From NCBI GenBank assembly GCA_025965795.1, contig JAOPWH010000247.1, positions 1 to 42,627 of the forward strand: 42,627 nt of DNA, given 5' to 3'. The position numbers and the translations under genes are program-made. The DNA is from Blastococcus sp. (GTDB lineage: Bacteria; Actinomycetota; Actinomycetes; Mycobacteriales; Geodermatophilaceae). The notes below the pieces were generated by a model. It made no database searches and had not been told where the DNA came from. It saw only the letters and a list, made by a program, of their open reading frames with translations. The first letter of the stretch is position 1. Every line of letters begins with the position of its first letter. Positions 23,480-32,058 of the stretch are shown one piece after another.

Positions 23480-24613
23480 ATGAGCGACGTCGCCGTGCGA
23501 CGACATGTCCGGTCGCTCGAGGACGTGCGGGAGCTGATGATGCGCCGCGCGCGGAGCGGGAAGAACCCCTTCGCGTTCGTCGACGCGGACACGGTGGAGC
23601 GCAGGCTGCACACGCTCACGTCGCTGGACCGGGACGAGTGGGCCGATGCCTTCATGGCCGCCGCGGACGGGCTGGAGGACCGAGCGGCCGAACGCGCCGC
23701 CGCCGGAGATGCCGCAGGTGCCCGCCGGACCTGGCTCGAGGCGTACGGCTACTACCGCGTGGCGCGCTACCCCACCACGAACTCGGCCCGGAAGCGCGAG
23801 GCCTACGACCGGTACCGCCACTGCTTCCTCCGGGCCAGCGAGTACTTCGACACTCCGCTGGAGCGGGTCGAGATGCCCCTGCGGGACGCGAGCCGTCCCG
23901 GAGCCTGCGTGGTCGGCTACCTGTCGCTGCCCGCAGCGGCGAGTGCACCGGTCGGGGTCGTCCTGATGTGGGGCGGCATCGACACGTTCAAGGAGGACCT
24001 GCCCCTGCGCAGCGATCCCTACCTGACCGCGGGTCTGGCCACCCTGGCGCTCGACATGCCGGGCGTGGGGGAGGCGCCGGTCAGCGGGGCGGACGACGTG
24101 CGGCCGATGTGGGACGCCGTCTTCGACTGGATCGCCGGCCGAGCCGATCTGGACGGGGACCGCGTCGCCGCGGTGGCGCGCAGTACGGGGGGCTACTGGG
24201 CGACGTGGCTGGCACACGTCTACCGCGAGCGGCTGCATGCGTCGGTCAGTCATGGCGGGCCCGCTCACCACGCGTTCACCCCCGCATGGATCGAGCAGGC
24301 GCAACTGGGCGAGTACCCCTTCGAGCTCGCCGAGACCCTCGCTGCCGCCTGGGGCCGCTCGACGCTCGAGGAGTGGGTGGAGTACGCGCCCAGCCGGTCG
24401 CTCCTCACGCAGGGGGTTCTCGACACCAGCTGCAGCCCGCTACTGTGCGTCAACGGCCGGGACGACTCGGTCTTCCCCATCCAGGACGTCTACCTGCTGC
24501 TCGAGCACGGCAGTCCCAAGACGGCCCGGGTCTATCCCGGCGGTCACATGGGCTGGACACCCGACACCGAGCCGGCCATATCCCGATGGGTCACCGCGCA
24601 GCTGAGGCGATGA
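23480..24613 (+). CDS. Alpha/beta-hydrolase of the FrsA/2,6-dihydroxypseudooxynicotine hydrolase type
   Basis: A 377-residue hydrolase with a helical N-terminal cap (about residues 1-130, SLEDVRELMMRRARSGKNPF, then EAYGYYRVARYPTT) followed by the alpha/beta core. The nucleophile elbow is VARSTGGYWATW, with Ser in R-S-T-G-G, the acid is in CVNGRDDSVFP and the His in YPGGHMGWTPD. This cap-plus-core layout is that of the C-C bond hydrolase acting on 2,6-dihydroxypseudooxynicotine and of FrsA-like esterases. The ATG at 23480 follows the second CoA-transferase by 28 bases. A related protein is encoded at 32059-33312. C-C cleavage of a diketone formed in ring degradation is possible, but the family also contains simple esterases. 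Confidence 0.82.
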   Translation: MSDVAVRRHVRSLEDVRELMMRRARSGKNPFAFVDADTVERRLHTLTSLDRDEWADAFMAAADGLEDRAAERAAAGDAAGARRTWLEAYGYYRVARYPTTNSARKREAYDRYRHCFLRASEYFDTPLERVEMPLRDASRPGACVVGYLSLPAAASAPVGVVLMWGGIDTFKEDLPLRSDPYLTAGLATLALDMPGVGEAPVSGADDVRPMWDAVFDWIAGRADLDGDRVAAVARSTGGYWATWLAHVYRERLHASVSHGGPAHHAFTPAWIEQAQLGEYPFELAETLAAAWGRSTLEEWVEYAPSRSLLTQGVLDTSCSPLLCVNGRDDSVFPIQDVYLLLEHGSPKTARVYPGGHMGWTPDTEPAISRWVTAQLRR

Positions 24614-24658
24614 GCGCGGCCGCCCGACACCGCCCTCCCTCGCCGCGGGCGGACCACG

Positions 24659-24670
24659 TCCCACGTGGGA
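24659..24670. promoter_or_regulatory. Perfect 12-base palindrome before the molybdenum hydroxylase
   Basis: TCCCACGTGGGA is its own reverse complement and lies 56 bases before the ATG at 24726, in the 112-base gap after the hydrolase gene. It contains a CACGTG core. It may be an operator for an unidentified dimeric regulator; no -10/-35 boxes are clear around it. Confidence 0.35.
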
Positions 24671-24725
24671 TCCGGTCGCGTCCCCGACCATTGCGGGGCC
24701 TTTCCCCTGAAAGCGGCTGCGCGTC

Positions 24726-27413
24726 ATGACCGATCAGCACCAGACCGACCTCACCGTCAACGGGCGCCCGGTCTCGCTCGCGCTCGACCCGAACACACCC
24801 CTGCTGCTGGCGTTGCGCAACGACCTGGGACTCAAGGGGGTCCGCGCGGGCTGTGCCATCGGCGAGTGCGGCGCCTGCACGGTCATCCTGGACGAGGAGC
24901 CGGTGCGCTCCTGCATCACGCCCCTGGGCTCCGTTGCCGGTGGTCGCGTGGTCACACCGGAGGGGTTGGGCACGCCCGAGGCACCCCATCCGGTGCAGCA
25001 GGCGTTCCTGGACGAGCAGGCCGCGCAGTGCGGCTACTGCACGAACGGCATCATCATGACCGTCGCCGCCCACTACGACAGCGGACCGGGAGCCGGGGAC
25101 CGCATCCGCGCCGCGCTGCCCGAGCACCTGTGCCGCTGCGGCACCCACGTGCGCATCCTCCGGGCCGTGGACAGGGCCGTGGACAGGGCCGTGGACAGGG
25201 CCATCCCGCCGACCGGCGGCGGCGCTGTCGTGGCGGCCGACGCGGTGGTACGCGACCTCCGTTCGCCGTGCACCGGCGCCTGCCCGTCGAGCGGCATGCC
25301 TGCCGCGGTCACCGACGACCCCGCCGTGGAGCGGTGGCTGACGCTGCTGCCGGAGGGCCGGATCGAGGCGCGCAGCGGCAAGGTGGAACTGGGTCAGGGG
25401 ATCCGGACGGCGTTCGCGCAGATCGTCGCGGCCCAGATCGGCCTCCCGCCCGAACGTGTGGCGGTCCGGGACACGGCCACCGGCGTCAGCCCGGACGAGC
25501 GCTACACGGCCGGCTCCCGCTCGATCCAGGACGGCGGAACCGCCCTGGCGTTCGCGGCCGTCGCATTCCGCCGCGTGCTGGTGACCCGTACCGCACAGCG
25601 ACTGGGGGTGCCCCCGGGGACTCTCACGCTGGACGCGGAGGGCATTCGGGGAGCCCGAGGTCCTGGCCTCGACTGGGCCGCGATCTGCGCTGACGGCCCG
25701 GTCACCGGGGTCGTCGAGCCCACGGACGTTCCGCACTGGCACGGCGGGGCCCTCGGCACCGCTGCCCGCCGGGAGGATCTGGTGGCCAAGCTCACCGGCG
25801 CGGCGGCCTTCGTGCACGACATGGAGCTGCCCGGGATGGTGCACGCCCGTGCGGTGCTGCCACCCACCTACGACGCCTTGCTGGACTCCGTGGACGTGGA
25901 CGTGGTCCGTGACATGCCCGGGGTGAGGGGGGTGGTCCGGGAGGGACGACTCCTGCTGGCCGTCGCCGGACGCGAGGAGCAGGCTCGCGACGCCGCGGCC
26001 CGCTTGCGGCGCTCGGCGCGATGGGCCGATCCCGGTCTGGCCGTCGACCGGGACCTGGAGCGATTGTTGCGGTCCCTGCCCGCCGAGACCATGACGGTCC
26101 GGGACGATCGGCGGACCGAGGAGGTGCTGTCGGCGCAGGCACGCCGGCTGACGGCCACGTACCGCAGGCCGTACCAGGCCCACGCCGCGATGGCGCCCTC
26201 CTGTGCGGTCGCCCACGACGACGGCACGACGCTGACCGTGTGGACGCACAGCCAGGGTGTCTACCCGCTGCGGCGGGAGCTGGCGCAACTGCTGGGGATG
26301 GCCGAGTCCCAGCTGGACGTCCGCCATGTCGACGGTCCCGGCTGTTATGGACACAACGGCGCCGACGACGCCGCTGCCTTCGCGGCGGTGGCGGCGAGGT
26401 CCCTGCCCGGTGTCCCGGTGCGCTTCCAGTTCAGCGTGGACGAGGAGTTCGCGTGGGAGCCCTACGGCTCGGCGATGCTCGCCGACCTGGAGGCCGGCCT
26501 GGACGATTCCGGCTGCATCGTCGCCTGGCGGCACCGGTCCCGCACCGACGTCCACGCGTCCCGTCCTGACGGAACCGGTGATCGGCTGGTCGCGTCCTGG
26601 CTGACGGGGACGGCGGAGCGACCCTGGACGGGACCGAGGGACACCGGGTCCGGCAACGTGGTGCCCATCTACGAGATCCCCGCCGTCTCTGCGGCCACCG
26701 ATTTCGTCCGCGGCCCCCTGCGGACGAGCGCGTTGCGGTCACTGGCCTCCTTCCACAACGTCTTCGCGGGCGAGTCGTTCATGGACGAACTCGCCGAGGC
26801 GGCCGGCCGGGACCCGGTCGAGTTCCGCCTGGCGCACCTGCGCGACGAACGTGCGCGACGGGTCCTGGAGGTGGCCGCCGAGGTAGCGGGCTGGACGCCC
26901 CGGGTCGGTCCGAGTGGGCGCGGCCAGGGAATCGCGGTGTGCCGGTACAAGGAGAAGATGGCCTACGTCGCGTCGGCGGTCAGCGTGTCCGTCGACGGGG
27001 AGACCGGCCTGGTGACCGTGGACCGGGTGGTCCTGGCCTGCGACGCGGGGACCGTGGTGAACCCTGACGGCCTGCGCAACCAGCTGGAAGGCGGCACCAT
27101 CCAGGGACTGAGCCGGGCCCTCTACGAAGAGGTGCGCGCGGACGGGTCCGGCATCACCACCCGGGACTGGACGACCTACCCCGTCCTGCGGTTCGGCCAG
27201 GTCCCCGACGTCGAGGTCGTCCTCATCGACCGACCTGATCGCCCACCGCTGGGCGTGGGGGAGGCAGCGACCCCCCCGCTGGTCGCAGCGCTGGCCAATG
27301 CCATCGACGACGCGCTGGGTGTCCGCGTCCGCCGGCTGCCGTTCACACCCGCTGTCCTGCGCCGGCGCCTTCTGGACCTCGACGAGGCGGAGATGCAGCG
27401 CTGCCTGCTCTGA
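24726..27413 (+). CDS. Molybdenum hydroxylase (xanthine dehydrogenase family), fused [2Fe-2S] and molybdopterin subunits
   Basis: An 895-residue fusion. Residues 1-150 are the iron-sulfur subunit: plant-type cluster in CAIGECGACTVIL with a later Cys (SCITPLG), then the second cluster with QCGYCTNGIIM and EHLCRCGTH. After a repeat-rich linker (about 150-200) comes the molybdopterin subunit in the order seen in isoquinoline oxidoreductase/nicotinate dehydrogenase beta chains: SGKVELGQGIRTAFAQIVA, then the hammerhead region VAKLTGAAAFVHDMELPGM, and the catalytic Glu in PLGVGEAATPP near the C-terminus. There is no FAD subunit, so electrons would go to a cytochrome or other acceptor. Enzymes of this group hydroxylate N-heterocycles or oxidise aldehydes. 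Fusion of the two subunits is uncommon. The gene is flanked by a hydrolase and the ABC importer. Confidence 0.88.
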   Translation: MTDQHQTDLTVNGRPVSLALDPNTPLLLALRNDLGLKGVRAGCAIGECGACTVILDEEPVRSCITPLGSVAGGRVVTPEGLGTPEAPHPVQQAFLDEQAAQCGYCTNGIIMTVAAHYDSGPGAGDRIRAALPEHLCRCGTHVRILRAVDRAVDRAVDRAIPPTGGGAVVAADAVVRDLRSPCTGACPSSGMPAAVTDDPAVERWLTLLPEGRIEARSGKVELGQGIRTAFAQIVAAQIGLPPERVAVRDTATGVSPDERYTAGSRSIQDGGTALAFAAVAFRRVLVTRTAQRLGVPPGTLTLDAEGIRGARGPGLDWAAICADGPVTGVVEPTDVPHWHGGALGTAARREDLVAKLTGAAAFVHDMELPGMVHARAVLPPTYDALLDSVDVDVVRDMPGVRGVVREGRLLLAVAGREEQARDAAARLRRSARWADPGLAVDRDLERLLRSLPAETMTVRDDRRTEEVLSAQARRLTATYRRPYQAHAAMAPSCAVAHDDGTTLTVWTHSQGVYPLRRELAQLLGMAESQLDVRHVDGPGCYGHNGADDAAAFAAVAARSLPGVPVRFQFSVDEEFAWEPYGSAMLADLEAGLDDSGCIVAWRHRSRTDVHASRPDGTGDRLVASWLTGTAERPWTGPRDTGSGNVVPIYEIPAVSAATDFVRGPLRTSALRSLASFHNVFAGESFMDELAEAAGRDPVEFRLAHLRDERARRVLEVAAEVAGWTPRVGPSGRGQGIAVCRYKEKMAYVASAVSVSVDGETGLVTVDRVVLACDAGTVVNPDGLRNQLEGGTIQGLSRALYEEVRADGSGITTRDWTTYPVLRFGQVPDVEVVLIDRPDRPPLGVGEAATPPLVAALANAIDDALGVRVRRLPFTPAVLRRRLLDLDEAEMQRCLL
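25167..25202 (+). repeat. Three tandem copies of a 12-base unit in the hydroxylase linker
   Basis: GTGGACAGGGCC occurs three times head to tail without mismatch, encoding repeated Val-Asp-Arg-Ala between the iron-sulfur and molybdopterin domains. The unit keeps frame, so copy-number change would only alter the linker length. Confidence 0.9.
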
Positions 27414-27456
27414 GCACTGGGCTGCGGGGCCTGTCAGTTCGGCAAACGCTGAAGTC

Positions 27457-27467
27457 TGGTTCGACAA
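27457..27467. promoter_or_regulatory. GntR-like half-conserved site before the ABC importer
   Basis: TGGTTCGACAA fits the loose FadR-family pattern TnGTnnnACnA but is not a full palindrome; the overlapping GGTT-CGACA-AACC is a perfect 4-base inverted repeat. A similar AGTTCGGCAAAC precedes it near 27436. It lies about 210 bases before the binding-protein gene. Weak candidate. Confidence 0.25.
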
Positions 27468-27504
27468 ACCGGTTGTTGTATCCGCGAAATGGATCAACCT
27501 AACC

Positions 27505-27520
27505 TGTGAAGCGCCTCACA
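27505..27520. promoter_or_regulatory. CRP/GlxR-type binding site before the ABC importer
   Basis: TGTGAAGCGCCTCACA is an exact match to the Crp-family consensus TGTGA-N6-TCACA. It lies 153 bases before the binding-protein ATG in a 260-base gene-free region. Actinobacterial Crp proteins (GlxR, Mtb CRP) recognise this consensus, so cAMP-linked control of the transporter operon is likely. The region also has a weak TTGTAT/TAACCT promoter-like pair at 27476-27505. Confidence 0.6.
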
Positions 27521-27673
27521 AAGCCTGTTCGCGGGGTGCAGCCGACCCCTCGAGCGGCACGAAGCCAGGCAGCCGGGGCGCCACGCGCCGGCTCCGTATG
27601 ACGACGAGGAACGGCTCACCTGAGCGGCACTCTGCACACCTGTGTCTCACCGCTCCCGACTGAAAGAGATGCG

Positions 27674-28780
27674 ATGAAGATCCGCCAGGTAATGGTCGTT
27701 CCACTGGCCGCCCTCACCTTGCTCACCACCGCCTGCGGCGGGTCCGGTGAGCCGGCTGACGCGGCGGCCTCCGGAGACGGCACCAAGGACGGCGTCGTCC
27801 AGCGGAAGGACGGCGAGTCGGCCGACGACTACGTAGCGCGCCTGTACGAGGCGGCCCAGAAGGAAGACGGATGCGTCTTCTACACGCCGGCGCAGGAGAA
27901 GGAGGTCGCGTCCATCCGGCAGCACTGGGACGAGACCTTCCCCGAGATCGACATCGAGACCACCGCCGGCGGCTCCGACGAGATCCTCCAGCGAGCCATC
28001 GTCGAGGCGCAGTCGGGCAACACCCAGGCCGACGCGATGCTGGGGTCCACGGGCGAGATGACCCTGATGGCCGACGAGGGCATCCTGCTGAACTACCGCC
28101 CCGCGAACGAGGAGTTCGCCGATCCCGCCCTCGTCGACCCGGACGTCCCCTGGACCACGGACTTCTACCTGACCTTCCATGTCGCCTACAACACCGACCG
28201 GGTCCAGGCCAGCGAGCTCCCCACGGACTTCGAGGGCTTCACCGAGCCGCGGTGGAAGGGCAAGATCGCCATCGACCTCAGCGCGGTCGAGTGGACCGCG
28301 GGCCTGATCGAGGCGTTCGGCGAGGAGAAGGCCACCGAGCTGCTGAAGGGCTTCTCCGACAACGACGTCCTGCTCGTCGAGGGCAGCACCAACCGCACCG
28401 AGCAGCTGGCGGCCGGCCAGTTCGACGTGATGCTGGACGGCTACGGACACGCGCTCAAGCGGTTCGTGGACGAGGGGGCGCCCATCGCCGTCGCCGAGAC
28501 GCAGCCCGAGCCGGTGACCCAGGTCCTGGCCGGTACGGCGATCTTCAAGGACGCGCCGCACCCGAACTGCGCCCGACTGATCGACGAGTTCATGCTCATG
28601 GAGGCCGGACAGCAGGTCTACGCCGAGCAGAACAAGGCGGGCGCACGCGCCGAGGGTGACACCGGCAACCCGTACCCGGAGTTCTTCGGTGGCCAGGATC
28701 CCCTGCCCCTGGGAGCGGACGTGGACTTCGACCGGGCCCGTCAGATCCTCGAAGACGTCGTCGTCCGCGGAAACGGCTGA
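27674..28780 (+). CDS. ABC importer substrate-binding lipoprotein (iron(III)/AfuA-like family)
   Basis: A 368-residue extracytoplasmic binding protein. The leader MKIRQVMVVPLAALTLLTTA ends at Cys21 of LLTTACGGSG, an acceptable lipobox for lipid anchoring. The mature protein is of the class of Fe(III)-, thiamine-, putrescine- and phosphonate-binding proteins: CVFYTPAQEKEVASIRQHWD, then DEILQRAIVEAQSGNTQADAM, and later EPRWKGKIAIDLSAVEW. Such proteins also bind small organic acids, and the catabolic setting favours an organic substrate over iron; the Tyr pair that marks ferric-binding proteins is not obvious. It is the first gene of the importer operon and is followed by a strong hairpin before the permease gene. 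Confidence 0.88.
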   Translation: MKIRQVMVVPLAALTLLTTACGGSGEPADAAASGDGTKDGVVQRKDGESADDYVARLYEAAQKEDGCVFYTPAQEKEVASIRQHWDETFPEIDIETTAGGSDEILQRAIVEAQSGNTQADAMLGSTGEMTLMADEGILLNYRPANEEFADPALVDPDVPWTTDFYLTFHVAYNTDRVQASELPTDFEGFTEPRWKGKIAIDLSAVEWTAGLIEAFGEEKATELLKGFSDNDVLLVEGSTNRTEQLAAGQFDVMLDGYGHALKRFVDEGAPIAVAETQPEPVTQVLAGTAIFKDAPHPNCARLIDEFMLMEAGQQVYAEQNKAGARAEGDTGNPYPEFFGGQDPLPLGADVDFDRARQILEDVVVRGNG

Positions 28781-28815
28781 CCCGACCGCTCCACCGGTCG
28801 ACAGCACGGTGGTAA

Positions 28816-28845
28816 GTGCCCCCCGGCGTAGCCGTCGGGGGGCAC
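28816..28845. terminator. Hairpin between the binding-protein and permease genes
   Basis: GTGCCCCCCG (28816-28825) and CGGGGGGCAC (28836-28845) form a perfect 10-base stem with a 10-base loop in the 90-base gap. Such hairpins usually protect the upstream mRNA or cause partial termination, giving more binding protein than permease. No U-tract follows, and the permease GTG is 25 bases beyond. Confidence 0.7.
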
Positions 28846-28870
28846 CCACCATGGAGAGGAAGAAGCTGCG

Positions 28871-30676
28871 GTGACCATCGTCGAGAACGCGCCACCCGCG
28901 CAGACGGAGGAGGCGACGCCTTCCGCCGGGCGCCCATCCCGCGTTCCGCGGTTCGTACGGCGGATCGTCAAGGCGGATCCGAAGTACTGGATCTTCGCCG
29001 TCGTCACGGCCGTTCTCGTCTACGAGATCCTGGTCCCCCTCGTGATGATGGTGTGGTCGAGCCTCAACGAGAAGCGGCCCGGGAACCCCGAGTTCTTCGA
29101 CTCCGAGAGTCTGACCTTCGGCAACTACTCGCGGGCCGTCACCGGGACGGCGGGTGAGGCGGCGCTCAACACCGCCATCTTCGCCATCGGCGTGACCGTC
29201 GTGTCGTTCCTGCTCGGCGGGTTCCTGGCCTGGGTCGTCGAGCGCACGAACACCCCGCTGCGCAAGCTCCTGACCGCACTCTGCCTGCTGCGGTTGTTCA
29301 TCCCCGGTGTCATGACGACGTTCGCGTGGATCCTCCTGGGGAGCCCCGAGATCGGCCTGGTCAACAAGTTCTTCGACAGCGTGATCCCCGGCGTCGACGG
29401 TCCGATCTTCAACGTCTACACGATGTGGGGCATGATCTGGGTCGAGTCCCTGGACGTCATCCCCCTGGCGTTCCTGCTGATGTCCGCGGCCCTGCGCTCG
29501 ACGGATCCCTCGCTCGAGGAAGCGTCGTTGATGGCCGGCAAGGGCCGCCTCATCACCACGTTCCGGATCACGTTCCCGCTCATCCTGCCGGCGATGCTCG
29601 CCGCGGTGATCCTGATCCTCATCCGCGGGTTCGAGACCTTCGAGGTCCCCGCCCTGATCGGCATGCAGGCGGGGATCTTCACCTTCGTCATCGAGATCTA
29701 CCTCAACACCAACGGCGTTCCCTCCGACACGGGGCTGGCCGGTGTGTACGCCGTCGCGGTGCTCGCCGTCTGCGCCTGTCTCATCTGGTTCTACAACCGG
29801 ATGACGCGGAACGCCGACTCCTTCGCGACGATCGGCGGCAAGGCATTCCGCCCGAAGCGCGCCAACCTGGGGCGGGGTCGGTGGGTCACCCTGGCCATCT
29901 CACTCGTCATCATGCTGGCGTCGGTGGGTCTTCCCCTGCTGGTCATGATCTGGTCCAGCCTGAGCCCCGCGTACAAGCCCATGCAACCTTTCACGGCCGA
30001 GGGCTTCTCGAACCTGTCACTGGACAACTACCGCCTCGTCCTGGACAACCCGACGACCGTGCGGGCATTCATGAACTCGGCCGTCCTCGCGGCCGCGGCC
30101 GCCGTCCTCATCGTCTTCCTGATCTCCATCGTGGCGTGGATCACCGTGAAGACGAAGATTCGCGGGCGCAAACTGCTCGATCACCTCGCCTTCGCGCCTA
30201 TCGCCATTCCTGCGGTCACCATGGGTGTCGCTTTCCTGTGGTTCTACCTGTCCGTCCCCATTCCGGTGTACGGAACGCTGTGGATCCTGCTGCTGCTCTA
30301 TATCGCGCGGTTCACGCCCGTCGTCATGCGATTGCTCTCGGCGTCCATGACGCAGATCGACGACGAACTGATGGAGGCGTCGGTCATCACCGGTGCATCG
30401 TGGTGGCGCTCGTTCCGAACGGTGGCTCTACCGCTCCTGCGTCCTGGAATGGTGGCCGGCGGCATTTTCGTGGTCATCCACGCCTTCCGGGAGTTGTCCG
30501 CCTCCCTGTTCGTCCAGACAGGCGGCAACGAGGTCGTCGGAGTCACCATGTGGAGCCTGTGGGCCGACGGCAGCTACGCGCTCCTCACGGCCTTCGGGAT
30601 CATGGTGCTGATCGTCATCACCGTGCTGTCCCTCGCGGCCAATCTCATCGGCTCCCGCTTCGGGATTCGCGAATGA
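28871..30676 (+). CDS. ABC importer permease with two fused transmembrane domains (FbpB-like)
   Basis: A 601-residue inner-membrane protein with two binding-protein-dependent transport domains in one chain. The first domain has an EAA loop in EEASLMAGKGRLITTFRITF, then PLILPAM, the second in MEASVITGASWWRSFRTVAL, then PLLRPGM; these loops touch the ATPase. Around twelve hydrophobic segments are visible. Fusion of both permease domains is the rule in the Fe(III)/AfuB family, in agreement with the binding protein. The GTG at 28871 follows GGAAGAAGCTGCG. The N-terminal about 40 residues are cytoplasmic and polar. Confidence 0.92.
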   Translation: MTIVENAPPAQTEEATPSAGRPSRVPRFVRRIVKADPKYWIFAVVTAVLVYEILVPLVMMVWSSLNEKRPGNPEFFDSESLTFGNYSRAVTGTAGEAALNTAIFAIGVTVVSFLLGGFLAWVVERTNTPLRKLLTALCLLRLFIPGVMTTFAWILLGSPEIGLVNKFFDSVIPGVDGPIFNVYTMWGMIWVESLDVIPLAFLLMSAALRSTDPSLEEASLMAGKGRLITTFRITFPLILPAMLAAVILILIRGFETFEVPALIGMQAGIFTFVIEIYLNTNGVPSDTGLAGVYAVAVLAVCACLIWFYNRMTRNADSFATIGGKAFRPKRANLGRGRWVTLAISLVIMLASVGLPLLVMIWSSLSPAYKPMQPFTAEGFSNLSLDNYRLVLDNPTTVRAFMNSAVLAAAAAVLIVFLISIVAWITVKTKIRGRKLLDHLAFAPIAIPAVTMGVAFLWFYLSVPIPVYGTLWILLLLYIARFTPVVMRLLSASMTQIDDELMEASVITGASWWRSFRTVALPLLRPGMVAGGIFVVIHAFRELSASLFVQTGGNEVVGVTMWSLWADGSYALLTAFGIMVLIVITVLSLAANLIGSRFGIRE

Positions 30677-30719
30677 ACCACTCCCGGCGGCGGGCGACCA
30701 GTCACGAAAGGAAGCGGCG

Positions 30720-31895
30720 ATGATTCGGGTTCGAGGGCTGGTCAAGGAGTTCCCCGGCGGAGTACGGGCGGTCGACGGGGTCGACTTCGAGGTGCCGAAG
30801 GGCTCACTCGTGACGCTGCTCGGACCGAGCGGTTGCGGCAAGACGACCTCCCTGCGGTGCATCGCCGGGCTGGAGGACCCGACCGGCGGCACCATCGAGA
30901 TCGGTGACCGCGTCGTCTTCGACGCCGCCAAGAAGGTGCTGCTGCCGCCGAACAAGCGTCGCATCGGGATGGTCTTCCAGTCCTATGCGATCTGGCCGCA
31001 CATGACCGTCTTCGACAACGTCGCCTACCCGCTGCGCAACACGAAGACCAACAAGGCCGAGATCAAGGACCGGGTGATGGCGTCCCTCGAGCTGGTGGGA
31101 CTGGCCGCGCTGGCGCCCCGCCGGGCCCCCAACCTCTCGGGAGGGCAGCAGCAGCGGGTCGCACTGGCCCGGGCCCTCGTCGCGGAGCCGGAGGTGCTCC
31201 TCCTCGACGAACCGCTGTCGAACCTCGACGCCAAGCTGCGCGAGTCGATGCGCCAGGAGATCCGGGAGATCCAGCAGCGGCTGGGAATCACGACCCTGTA
31301 CGTCACCCACGACCAGGTGGAAGCCCTGGCGATCTCCGACATCGTCGCGGTCATGTCCGGCGGGAACATCGTCGACTTCGGCAGCCCGCAGCGCATCTAC
31401 GAGGCTCCGAGGACGCGGTTCGTCGCAGAGTTCATCGGGCTCGCCAACGTCGTGCCGGTCAGCAAGGTCGCGGCTGCGCCCTCGGACGACATGCTGCGCG
31501 GTGTCGCCCCGATGGGACCGATGACCTTCGCGAACAACGACACGGGGCAGGCCGTCGCGGACGAGGCGAGCGTGCTGGTGCGGCTGGAGGACATCGAGTT
31601 GTCCCGCGAACGTCCGGCCGACCAGGACAACGTCTGGCGCGGCACGGTCGTGTCCGCGCTGTTCCTGGGAACCCACTTCGACTGCGTGATAGAGGTGGGC
31701 GGTCAGCGCATGCGTGCCCATGCCCAGCGGGCCGCGAAGCTGAAGGCGGGCGACGAGGTGTGGGTGAGGGTGCCTGCGGGCTGCGCCCTGCGGCTCCGCG
31801 ACGACGGCGCGCCGGTGGCGGCCGGCTCCAGTGCGGCGGCCGACGCCGACGACTCCGCGACGGCGACGACGCCCTTGCTGGGCCTCGCACCCTAG
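30720..31895 (+). CDS. ABC importer ATP-binding protein (FbpC/PotA-like)
   Basis: A 391-residue ATPase. Walker A is LLGPSGCGKTTSLRC, the Q-loop is MVFQSYAIWPHM, the signature is LSGGQQQRVALARAL, Walker B is EVLLLDEPLSNLD and the switch His is in LYVTHDQVEAL. A C-terminal TOBE-type domain (about residues 250-370) is present, as in importers for iron, polyamines and sugars. A GAAAGGAAG ribosome site precedes the ATG. It completes a binding protein-permease-ATPase operon; dimers would couple to the two EAA loops of the permease. The last 25 residues are a low-complexity Ala/Asp/Thr tail of no known role. Confidence 0.95.
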   Translation: MIRVRGLVKEFPGGVRAVDGVDFEVPKGSLVTLLGPSGCGKTTSLRCIAGLEDPTGGTIEIGDRVVFDAAKKVLLPPNKRRIGMVFQSYAIWPHMTVFDNVAYPLRNTKTNKAEIKDRVMASLELVGLAALAPRRAPNLSGGQQQRVALARALVAEPEVLLLDEPLSNLDAKLRESMRQEIREIQQRLGITTLYVTHDQVEALAISDIVAVMSGGNIVDFGSPQRIYEAPRTRFVAEFIGLANVVPVSKVAAAPSDDMLRGVAPMGPMTFANNDTGQAVADEASVLVRLEDIELSRERPADQDNVWRGTVVSALFLGTHFDCVIEVGGQRMRAHAQRAAKLKAGDEVWVRVPAGCALRLRDDGAPVAAGSSAAADADDSATATTPLLGLAP

Positions 31896-32058
31896 CCCGG
31901 TCGATCGTGGCCCCTCGAGGGTCGCCGAAGCACGACGGCGCGGACGTCGGTTCCGCTCCTGAACGGTTCACCGGTACGCGCCGGTCCGCCTCGTCAGCGG
32001 TTCGGCGATACCGCGAGCACGACCTTGGTGGCGAGCGGAACAGTGGAGGTACCCGACC

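Noticed and set aside
24591-26555. 654-codon minus-strand frame opposite the molybdenum hydroxylase
   Set aside because: Low-complexity product with no motif; the plus strand encodes complete cofactor motifs.
27674-31895. Ferric iron uptake system
   Set aside because: The family resembles FbpABC, but the Tyr pair of iron-binding proteins is not evident and all neighbours are catabolic, so the ligand is left open.
31910-31925. CCCTCGAGGG palindrome after the ABC ATPase as terminator
   Set aside because: The palindrome has no loop-forming room and no U-tract, so it cannot be supported as a terminator.
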